A DNA stretch of 5,138 nt, taken from positions 1-5,138 of the forward strand of contig JAQCMZ010000127.1 of the NCBI GenBank assembly GCA_028274825.1, given 5' to 3'. This document shows, in pieces, positions 1 to 5,136 of the stretch. Position numbers and translations under genes: made by a program. Under the pieces are notes generated by a model. That model saw only the letters and a list, made by a program, of their open reading frames with translations. It was not told the DNA's origin and searched no databases. The stretch is from Haloferacaceae archaeon (GTDB lineage Archaea; Halobacteriota; Halobacteria; Halobacteriales; Haloferacaceae). Position 1 is the stretch's first letter; each line of letters opens with the position of its first letter.

Positions 1-408
1 TTGGCGCGGTCTCTCAGCCCGAATATCGAGATTCTGGCCCGTGTCAACGACACAGACGCAACCACCAAGGCGCTGAGTGCCGGCGCAGACTACGTCCTGT
101 CAGTTCCCCGTGTCAGCGCGCGGATGGTCGCCCGTGAACTGCGCGACGAGGACCTCCTCACCCCGGCGAGCCAGATTCGACTGATCCGTGTCCCCGCGGA
201 GCCGTTGGCTGGCTCGACACTCGCACAGTCAGAGATATTCGAACAGACGGGCTGTCGCGTTATCGCCATGGAAGATGATGCCGGCCGTACCGGGGAGATC
301 GATCCCACCTATCAGTTCTCCGGTGACGAACGAATCACACTGGTTGGACTCGACGAAGCGATCCAGAGTTTTCTCCTCGAGTACGACGGTTCCCCGCTTG
401 AGGCGTGA
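1..408 (+). CDS. TrkA/RCK-type NAD-binding regulator of K+ transport, C-terminal part (5' end outside window)
   Basis: This is the tail of a TrkA-family protein, a cytoplasmic regulatory subunit that binds NAD(H) or another nucleotide and gates a potassium uptake system or channel. Residues 8-55 read like the end of the Rossmann-type TrkA-N domain: NIEILARVNDTD, then AGADYVLSVPRVSARMVA. Both are typical of the last strands and helices of that fold. Residues 58-127 fit a TrkA-C (RCK_C) domain, with a 'plaGstLa' turn, TGCRVIAMEDD, and GDERITLVG near the end. The nucleotide-binding GxGxxG at the fold's start is absent, so the gene almost certainly begins before base 1. The TTG at base 1 is probably not the true start. 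The stop is TGA at 406-408. Its base composition is clearly GC-rich (41 of 60 in the row 121-180), as expected of a resident haloarchaeal gene. Family assignment is secure; the transporter partner is unknown. Confidence 0.85.
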   Translation: MARSLSPNIEILARVNDTDATTKALSAGADYVLSVPRVSARMVARELRDEDLLTPASQIRLIRVPAEPLAGSTLAQSEIFEQTGCRVIAMEDDAGRTGEIDPTYQFSGDERITLVGLDEAIQSFLLEYDGSPLEA

Positions 409-522
409 CCAATCTCCTGAGCCAGCCACTGCGGCTATCTCCACCCCCGACTCCATTTCTGCAGATATCAGTCTCGGTCCCGGCGACTTGCGGCTTCCAA
501 TGCACCCGACCGGTATCCGCCG

Positions 523-825
523 GTGAGTCGGCCCACAGACCGCGGGTTCGACCCGGCGGTCCTCCATCAACAGGCGCGGACGCTGTTTGGAGAGGAACTC
601 CCGTGTGAACTCCCTGGCGAGTGTGAGTACACCGCTGGATGGGACGCCGCTCGCGATCCCGAGTCGTGTCCTGATATCCTTATCGGGAGTCCGGGACACG
701 CGTTCGTCGACTCCGCGACCTCATACTACTGTGAGGACGCCGACGGATATCGGACGACCGAGCCGCGCGCTGTTGTCATTGATGCTGTCTTCGATACGCA
801 TGACAGCAGCTTGTGCGACCGTTGA
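523..825 (+). pseudogene. Unrecognised gene truncated at its 3' end by IS remnant
   Basis: A frame opens with GTG at 523 and runs 100 codons. I do not recognise the family. Residues 1 to about 86 are acidic and look like a genuine haloarchaeal protein, with four cysteines (C28, C34, C49, C70), a SPGHAFVDSA stretch and YYCEDADGYR. From about base 780 the frame runs antiparallel into sequence that encodes the TnpB remnant on the other strand, so the last dozen residues (DTHDSSLCDR) come from the insertion, not from the original gene. No good Shine-Dalgarno or TATA box precedes the GTG. The frame is open back to the trkA-like stop at 408 but has no other in-frame start. The four cysteines could bind metal, but their spacing matches no motif I know. 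It may be a decayed gene or, less likely, a chance frame. Confidence 0.45.
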
Positions 826-1041
826 GTGGAGATTGTTCAGTTCATCCCACCAGTTTTTGAGGCTGGTAAGCTGGTCGCGCACTTGTCGCACTCGTTGGGT
901 GAGTGTCCCCTCCGATTTGGGAATTTCTTGGAATTCTCTAAGAGCGTGGTTGGAGAGTTGCCGACAGGTATCCCGGTGATGATCCAACAGTTCAGGCTGT
1001 TCTGGCGTGGGGTCCAGCCGGAATCTGTCGGTGCACTGCAT
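721..1041 (-). pseudogene. tnpB: IS1341-type TnpB (IS200/IS605 OrfB), N-terminal remnant
   Basis: The minus-strand frame starts at ATG 1041 and matches the N-terminal helix-turn-helix region of one haloarchaeal TnpB group. It shows YRLDPT-like FRLDPTPEQ, HRDTCRQLSNHALREFQ, then GTLTQRVRQVRDQLTSLKNWW and STVAQAAVMRIEDSI. TnpB is the RNA-guided nuclease of IS200/IS605-family elements and is usually around 400 residues. Here the resemblance stops near residue 87 (about base 780) and the last 19 residues come from the adjoining gene read backwards. The OrfB central domain, the RuvC-like catalytic acids and the C-terminal zinc ribbon are all missing, so no nuclease can be made. A TAG lies two codons upstream of the ATG in the same frame, and the DUF2080-like gene lies just ahead, the usual order for these elements. 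Confidence 0.8.
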
Positions 1042-1044
1042 TGA

Positions 1045-1184
1045 CTATTCGTTGGGGTCAGCCGAGAGACGATTTTCACGTCGGCACCTCGCCATCGCTT
1101 CGGGACGAGAACGTGTGCGCCATTGCCGGTGGGCTTCACCTCTCCCTCGATGACTTCGTGGCCTTCTATTTCGTGTCTATCCAT
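1045..1184 (-). pseudogene. DUF2080-like transposase-associated small protein, probably frameshifted near its end
   Basis: The frame starts at ATG 1184 and its first 39 residues (MDRHEIEGHEVIEGEVKPTG..., then NGAHVLVPKRWRGADVKIV) match the short DUF2080 proteins commonly encoded just upstream of haloarchaeal tnpB genes. I recall them as roughly 45-60 residues, with a beta-rich fold resembling AbrB/SpoVT-type N-termini; their role in the element is not settled. In this copy the frame does not stop where expected. It runs on to base 837, overlapping tnpB for some 65 codons in a different frame. In the tnpB frame the same DNA reads LSADPNE and then TAG at 1047-1045, a far more natural end. A small indel at about 1067-1072 (GTCTCTCGG on the minus strand) would therefore explain the layout. 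An intact, extended variant is the alternative. Confidence 0.65.
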
Positions 1185-1269
1185 CAGGTGTGTTTCGACA
1201 TTGTCGTAATTTGACTGTCTCGGTGGGATGGTTGGGTGGTGGGGTCAGACGTGTTTGGAATCTGATGAC

Positions 1270-1332
1270 GGCGGTGTATCCCCTCCCTACTCGCTCCCGC
1301 TGGTCGCTCGTTGAGGAAGGGGGCTTACCGCC
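1270..1332. repeat. Long imperfect hairpin, IS-end-like
   Basis: GGCGGT at 1270-1275 is the exact reverse complement of ACCGCC at 1327-1332. Inside it, CCCC at 1280-1283 pairs with GGGG at 1320-1323, and CCCT opposes AGG near 1285-1288/1314-1316 with bulges. The apex holds CTCGCTCCCGCTGGTCGCTCG. On the minus strand it reads as a C-rich arm, then GAGCGACC...GAGTAGGGAGGGGATAC. That resembles, from memory, hairpins at the right ends of haloarchaeal IS200/IS605 elements. Hairpins at subterminal positions are what TnpA recognises in this family. A role as terminator or RNA structure is possible. Confidence 0.55.
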
Positions 1333-1370
1333 TACAAGCTGCTAAACACTGCTTTCCCGATGGTGATGGG

Positions 1371-1376
1371 TATTTA
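1371..1376 (+). promoter_or_regulatory. TATA box of the membrane-protein gene (leaderless start)
   Basis: TATTTA at 1371-1376 is a good archaeal TATA-like box. Transcription normally starts about 25-28 bases after its centre, here around 1399-1402, which coincides with the ATG at 1402. Leaderless mRNAs are very common in haloarchaea. No purine-rich Shine-Dalgarno sequence precedes any candidate start. No clear BRE is seen upstream. Confidence 0.5.
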
Positions 1377-1401
1377 GTTGATGCGACTACGTGTAAATAG
1401 T

Positions 1402-3054
1402 ATGATGGACTGCTTCTGGAAGGCCCATTTGGCCACTTGTCAGCAGATCAAATTGGGTTGCAAGCCAGAGACAGCCACGGTCATTTCCTCTGATGTCAGA
1501 GGTATCATCACTGCCGCGGAGGGATTCACGTCGATACTACTTGGTATAGTCGGTGTTGTATTGCTCCTCATCACCGCTGCAGGGGTGATTATCTATACTC
1601 GTCGGGATTCAGACATGTCCCCGGACCCACTGCGATCCAAACACGGAGATGATCCCGCAAGCAGTGTCAGCAGCAGCGCGACCGGGGAGACGGCAGACGA
1701 TCCAGACACAGGCAAATTAGGACGGTTAAACACAGGTGTAGAACACGATTCGAGCGCGAACAGCCCGGAGGTGGTATTTGAAGATCGGATCGGTCAGCGC
1801 ACTCTCGACCGATTAGAGCCTGTAGTCCCGGATACGACCAAACAAGTTCGAGATCGGCTCCCATTTGAGAACCCAACGACCTCAGACCCCGTTGGGGCAA
1901 TAGAGCGGGATCTGCAACGGGCAATCGAGACTGCACTTGACACGGGTCAGTTTGACCCGGTTGTGACTTCGTCATTGGGGAGAGTATACAAGATAGTAAA
2001 TCTACCTGCGCAATTCCGCGAATTAACAGTTCCGCCCGAAAATAAGACAGTTCACGTGGCAAACATTGAGACAGTTGTTCGCGAGACTCTCGAAGACTCC
2101 GGTCTCCGAGAGACCGGCCGTACGGTCGCGGCGGTCCACGACCACTGTGAAGAAATCGAGTCGTTTGTTCGTCGTCAAGAGGAATTGTATCTCGATGAAC
2201 GGCGCGAGGTGAATGATATGCTGGCAGATATCCGCCAGATGACCGACAGGTTTGACGGAGATCTCGGTGCGAGACTCCGTGAATTCGTGATTGACGGACG
2301 TAATAACGCACTCCCGGGCACCGTCGACATTGAACGCCAACTCGACATGGCAGACGAGTCACTCCACGACTGTGCGTTCGACGATGCTGTTCGGGTGGTC
2401 AATGAAGCCAGACAAGCCAGTGACGACTTGTTAATAGTACTCGACTTCCTCAACGGCGCGACTGGAACGATCGAACACGGAACTGGTCGAGTCGCAATTC
2501 CAGATGATGTGGACGACTCATTTATTACCGATCTTGTCCCGATTCTCGATCGACAACATACCTCTACTGTCACACTCGACGGAAACCAGCTTATCGTTAC
2601 GGGAGGCTCTGGCCGCTCGGATGATACAGGTCGGTCTGGGCCTGAACCGGGAGCTAAGTCTCGGGGTATCATATCCGGGTCTGAGAGCTCTGCCAATTCT
2701 CCGCCGTCTCCGTCTGTGAGTCGCCAAGACCGACGAGATAGTCCGGGAGAAGAGCAGCTCACGCCGAGTGCGGCTGCAGATGAGATTCTGTACATTCTTC
2801 GGGAACTCGATGGTCGTGAGGGAAGTCAGACAGTCGAATGCCAGACTGAACGGCTTCCTGAGACGGTCGCTCGCCACGAGGTGCTCAAGCCGCTGGCACG
2901 GTTCTGTCGTCGGCAAACAGAAATTGTCGCGTCGGTGACGCTACAGGAGAACGCTCCCCCTGGGTTCTTTGAGATACAATTCAATGAGGGAACCTCCGCG
3001 TCTGCCGGTCTCTCCCTGCTCCGAGAACGGTTTATTCAGCGACACGCCACGTAA
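1402..3054 (+). CDS. Single-pass membrane protein with cytoplasmic coiled-coil region, partner of the tubulin-like gene
   Basis: I do not recognise a named family. Numbered from ATG 1402 (550 residues), residues 42-65 form one clear membrane segment (SILLGIVGVVLLLITAAGVII) followed by YTRR. The positive residues after it, and a near-neutral or acidic stretch before it, predict N-out/C-in, placing nearly 500 residues in the cytoplasm. Residues 72-122 are a hydrophilic linker. Residues 220-295 are charged and helical (HCEEIESFVRRQEEL, then DERREVNDMLADIRQMTDRF), a likely coiled coil. Residues 306-355 form more helices. Residues 400-454 are a Gly/Ser/Pro-rich disordered linker, and residues 455-550 form a small C-terminal domain (AADEILYILREL ... 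GFFEIQFNEG). TTG 1378 and ATG 1381 are in-frame alternatives, but the TATA box lies immediately before them. The tubulin-like gene follows after 141 bases. The role as a membrane anchor or adaptor is inference. The row 2041-2100 is only 28/60 GC, well below the trkA-like gene's row. Confidence 0.8.
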   Translation: MMDCFWKAHLATCQQIKLGCKPETATVISSDVRGIITAAEGFTSILLGIVGVVLLLITAAGVIIYTRRDSDMSPDPLRSKHGDDPASSVSSSATGETADDPDTGKLGRLNTGVEHDSSANSPEVVFEDRIGQRTLDRLEPVVPDTTKQVRDRLPFENPTTSDPVGAIERDLQRAIETALDTGQFDPVVTSSLGRVYKIVNLPAQFRELTVPPENKTVHVANIETVVRETLEDSGLRETGRTVAAVHDHCEEIESFVRRQEELYLDERREVNDMLADIRQMTDRFDGDLGARLREFVIDGRNNALPGTVDIERQLDMADESLHDCAFDDAVRVVNEARQASDDLLIVLDFLNGATGTIEHGTGRVAIPDDVDDSFITDLVPILDRQHTSTVTLDGNQLIVTGGSGRSDDTGRSGPEPGAKSRGIISGSESSANSPPSPSVSRQDRRDSPGEEQLTPSAAADEILYILRELDGREGSQTVECQTERLPETVARHEVLKPLARFCRRQTEIVASVTLQENAPPGFFEIQFNEGTSASAGLSLLRERFIQRHAT

Positions 3055-3113
3055 TCTGTCCGGAGGCAAACGAGGTGTCGTGAACCAACTCCAAATAGAA
3101 GACAGTGGACTGT

Positions 3114-3140
3114 GGTCTCGCCAGAGAGCCAGTGGCGACC
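3114..3140. repeat. Bulged inverted repeat between the two cassette genes
   Basis: GGTC-TC-GCCA at 3114-3123 pairs with TGGCGACC at 3133-3140, giving eight base pairs with a two-base bulge and a nine-base loop. It lies 60 bases after the stop of the membrane-protein gene and about 17 bases before the TATA box of the tubulin-like gene. It could be an RNA hairpin at the end of the first transcript or an operator for the second. No T-run follows directly, so a simple terminator is not well supported. Confidence 0.35.
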
Positions 3141-3156
3141 AGAACTGCCAGTAATG

Positions 3157-3166
3157 TTTTATATAT
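3157..3166 (+). promoter_or_regulatory. TATA box of the tubulin-like gene
   Basis: TTTTATATAT at 3157-3166 is a strong archaeal TATA-like box. The expected transcription start falls near 3186-3192, only a few bases before the ATG at 3196, so the mRNA is probably leaderless or has a very short leader. No Shine-Dalgarno sequence is seen. The gene can therefore be expressed separately from the upstream membrane-protein gene, although read-through across the 141-base gap is not excluded. Confidence 0.65.
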
Positions 3167-3195
3167 CTACATCACGGTCTGTATAGTATCTGAAC

Positions 3196-4827
3196 ATGAC
3201 TACTATTTGTAAAATCTGCATGCAGCGTTCGAGAAAGTGGGCTGGCGAGTCGCTCGTCGAGCATTTGGCACGGTCTCACGCGAACGAGCCTGCATCAGTC
3301 AAGGAAGTGTACCCAGAGCTTAAACAGAAGGCGCTGTCGGGGAACACCCCACCTACAGATTCCTCGAACAGTTCGGTTGGTTCTTCTCCTCTAGACGATA
3401 CCGGGCAGAACACAACCCAGCCGCCCACGGGGACAGAGACCCCGAGTGACGATCTAATGGACGACACGTACGGAAAAAAGTGGTATCTTATCGGCGTTGG
3501 CGGCGCTGGAAATAATATTCTCGATGCGGTGCTTCTCCGGCGAGCGACACTTGATGAAAATAATGAACGGCGCGCTCAGATTTGGCAGGGCGGACTCGCG
3601 GGATACGGATTATTAAACACCAACGTGAGCGAACTCGAGCAGACGTACTACGCTCAGGAGGAAAAAGGATATACTCGGAATGATCTCCTCCCGAACTGTA
3701 TTATTGGCTTTGGCAAACACGATTACGCCGGTGCTGGCTACCGATGGGATCTCGGGCGCGACCTGATTGAGGCGGATTTTGCTGACGACGCCAACCCATT
3801 TCAGGAGCGGTGGGACCTCAAAAGCGATCAAATAAAAGGCTCACAGGCGGTAATGTTTGTTCACAGCGTGACGAAGGGGACAGGCTGTGGTGCAACTCCC
3901 GTGCTCGCCGAGAAACTCCGTGACACAGTTCTCGATGACGGGTTTGTGATCTCGAAGCCGCTGTTCAGTGGCGTCGTCATCCCCTCGAAGGGGACCGAAT
4001 ACTCTGAATTTGGGGGTCGCGCGAAGGTAAACGGCGTCGTCGGGCTCGCCCGCACTTCCCGGGCAGCCGACGCGATTATTCCGTTCGACAACAAGCGACT
4101 GGAAGACGTTGGCGCCGACATTAGCCCCCGAATTGACCGACTCGGTGAGTATAATCCCCCACAATACGTCGAGGTGAACAAACCGCTTGTGGCTTTTCTT
4201 GAGGCATTCACGATGTCGTCGGTCCCGCAGTTTCTCGACCGGGACGCTTCAATGTCGATCAAAGGAGACGTGTTTGACCCAGCTGATAGTTTTCGACCGG
4301 TCCAGGACAAGTACCAGCCCGACCCTGAACGTGATTTCTCACCCGCAGTGATACTCGCGCCGGTGCTCGGCCGGTCGCGAGCGAGCACTCTCAGCGAGTC
4401 GAAACTGCGACTGCTCGTTCGGAACGCGCTGTTCCAGAACACACTTGCTGAGTTCGACCCGACAACGGCGTGGGGTGGGACCTTCCTCGTGTATGGCCCA
4501 GAGGACAAAATGCAACAGGTATCAGAATTGATTGGCGACGGGACTCTCTCAGATATTATCGGCGACGAGCAGTTCCTAGACGCTGGCCGGTCAACCGGAA
4601 TCGAATCGGTCGACATTCATATCAAGCAACTCGTCACACCGTATCTTGATGATGTCTACTTGTGGGGGACGCTGTGGAACCCCAAGATGCCCTCAATCGA
4701 GAAGATGTACGATCACGCATTAACACTGAAACAAGAGGGAAACACCAAACAGGCGAAAAACGTCCGCGAGATCTGGGACGAGGTGGAGGCGTTATTCTCG
4801 TGTCTCGGTCGTGAAAACATGGCCTAA
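3196..4827 (+). CDS. Divergent FtsZ/tubulin-superfamily GTPase with N-terminal C2H2-like zinc finger
   Basis: This is a predicted cytoplasmic GTP-binding cytoskeletal protein of 543 residues. Residues 5-28 fit a C2H2-type finger, C5-x2-C8-x14-H23-x4-H28. Residues 40-93 are a Ser/Thr/Pro-rich acidic linker. The tubulin/FtsZ fold starts at W96: IGVGGAGNN (99-107) is the T1 loop, LLNTNVSEL (139-147) fits the T2/T3 region, and KGTGCGATPVLAEKL (227-241) is the tubulin signature T4 loop. GGRAKVNGVVGLART (273-287) and PFDNKRL (296-302) match the FtsZ 'NA..GL' and 'NDRL' segments. FDPADSFRP (360-368) lines up with the FtsZ T7 loop 'VDFADVR', keeping both acids as D361 and D364. The C-terminus (about 500-543) is helical and lacks an FtsZ-like tail peptide. 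At about 450 residues after the finger and linker, it is longer than FtsZ. It fits non-canonical FtsZ-like/'tubulin-like' families better than FtsZ1, FtsZ2 or CetZ. The membrane-protein gene upstream suggests a membrane-linked polymer; cellular function is unknown. Confidence 0.85.
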   Translation: MTTICKICMQRSRKWAGESLVEHLARSHANEPASVKEVYPELKQKALSGNTPPTDSSNSSVGSSPLDDTGQNTTQPPTGTETPSDDLMDDTYGKKWYLIGVGGAGNNILDAVLLRRATLDENNERRAQIWQGGLAGYGLLNTNVSELEQTYYAQEEKGYTRNDLLPNCIIGFGKHDYAGAGYRWDLGRDLIEADFADDANPFQERWDLKSDQIKGSQAVMFVHSVTKGTGCGATPVLAEKLRDTVLDDGFVISKPLFSGVVIPSKGTEYSEFGGRAKVNGVVGLARTSRAADAIIPFDNKRLEDVGADISPRIDRLGEYNPPQYVEVNKPLVAFLEAFTMSSVPQFLDRDASMSIKGDVFDPADSFRPVQDKYQPDPERDFSPAVILAPVLGRSRASTLSESKLRLLVRNALFQNTLAEFDPTTAWGGTFLVYGPEDKMQQVSELIGDGTLSDIIGDEQFLDAGRSTGIESVDIHIKQLVTPYLDDVYLWGTLWNPKMPSIEKMYDHALTLKQEGNTKQAKNVREIWDEVEALFSCLGRENMA

Positions 4828-4870
4828 CGGTCTCAGAGTGAGGAACATCGACCTCATGAATTAGCTAGCG

Positions 4871-4970
4871 TGAACACGTGAAGTCCCTCGGGGACGAGCC
4901 CCGAGGCTTCGCCGTCTTGGGCCAGCACCGCACCCGCAGGCGACTGGAATCCCCCTCGACGTTTCCCATC
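4871..4970 (+). mobile_element. Solo right-end/guide-RNA-like remnant of a tnpB element
   Basis: GTGAACACGTGAAGTCC, then a GC-rich hairpin, then CTTCGCCGTCTTGGGCC and GGAATCCCCCTCGACG resembles, from memory, the 3' region of haloarchaeal IS1341-type elements. There the end of tnpB, the right end and the omega/sense-overlapping RNA coincide. No TnpB coding sequence precedes it: the frame of the tubulin-like gene has already stopped at 4827. CCCCTCGACG at 4952-4961 looks like the left arm of a terminal hairpin whose right arm is missing; different sequence follows from about 4963. It lies in the opposite orientation to the tnpB fragment at 721-1041, so the two are not simply halves of one split element. 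Confidence 0.45.
4886..4906. repeat. Perfect 8-bp GC-rich hairpin
   Basis: CCTCGGGG (4886-4893) and CCCCGAGG (4899-4906) are exact reverse complements around the five-base loop ACGAG. The stem is all G-C apart from one A-T pair and would fold strongly in RNA or single-stranded DNA. It sits at the core of the IS-right-end-like segment, where TnpB guide RNAs carry similar stems. It is not followed by a T-run, so an intrinsic-terminator role is less likely. Confidence 0.85.
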
Positions 4971-5115
4971 GTGGGAGTGGCTGGAATTCACACCCGAACA
5001 CGCCGATGTGTCCGTGAGGGTCTGGGCCTCCACCAGCCCACGACGACTCCCGTCGCACCGTCACTGACGGATTCTGAGGGGAGTCGCATTTCCACACTGT
5101 CGACCGACCAGCAAC

Positions 5116-5136
5116 GGAATTGAGATCTTCAATTCC
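5116..5136. repeat. Perfect 8-bp inverted repeat at window end
   Basis: GGAATTGA (5116-5123) and TCAATTCC (5129-5136) are exact reverse complements with the five-base spacer GATCT. The AT-rich arms contrast with the surrounding GC-rich DNA. It could be an operator, an element end or an integration-site fragment. The window stops two bases later, so its downstream context cannot be seen. Confidence 0.7.

Larger units (their letters stand above)
780..1335 (-). mobile_element. Decayed IS200/IS605-family (IS1341-type) element
   Basis: The segment contains the 5' half of an IS1341-type element in minus orientation: a DUF2080-like gene, then tnpB cut after about 87 codons, with a structured region upstream at 1270-1332. 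No tnpA (Y1 transposase) is present, as is usual for IS1341-type elements. The 3' boundary is sharp in protein terms, near base 780, where TnpB similarity ends and the gene starting at 523 loses its tail. The 5' boundary is uncertain, because the hairpin may belong to this element or to the end of an older neighbouring one. A small perfect palindrome (CGACA-T-TGTCG) sits at 1196-1206 just upstream of the DUF2080 start. The element is non-functional. Confidence 0.7.

Noticed and set aside
229..699. 156-codon minus-strand frame across the trkA-like end and the gene at 523
   Set aside because: It overlaps the secure RCK_C coding region antisense and shows no recognisable domain.
1667..2362. 231-codon and other minus-strand frames opposite the membrane-protein gene
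   Set aside because: Arg/Ser/Leu-rich antisense translations with no motif; typical shadows in GC-rich DNA.
3080..3154. A 24-codon frame from GTG 3080, with GGAGG at 3062-3066 upstream
   Set aside because: The spacing to the GTG is long, the product is tiny and featureless, and the region contains an inverted repeat that explains it better as intergenic DNA.
3861..4616. 251-codon minus-strand open frame opposite the tubulin-like gene
   Set aside because: It is Ser/Arg-rich low-complexity translation antisense to a strongly supported gene; no family features.
3196..4827. Canonical cell-division FtsZ or CetZ
   Set aside because: The N-terminal finger, extra length, altered T7 loop and lack of an FtsZ C-terminal tail peptide do not fit; only the GTPase loop motifs are shared.
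4839..4856. Terminator after the tubulin-like gene
   Set aside because: The TGAGG/CCTCA stem is only five pairs with an eight-base loop and has no T-run, so it is too weak to call.
4861..5123. Open frames on both strands after the tubulin-like gene (78 and 81 codons)
   Set aside because: Both pass through the hairpin and IS-end-like sequence, and their translations are Arg/Pro/Gly-rich without family resemblance.
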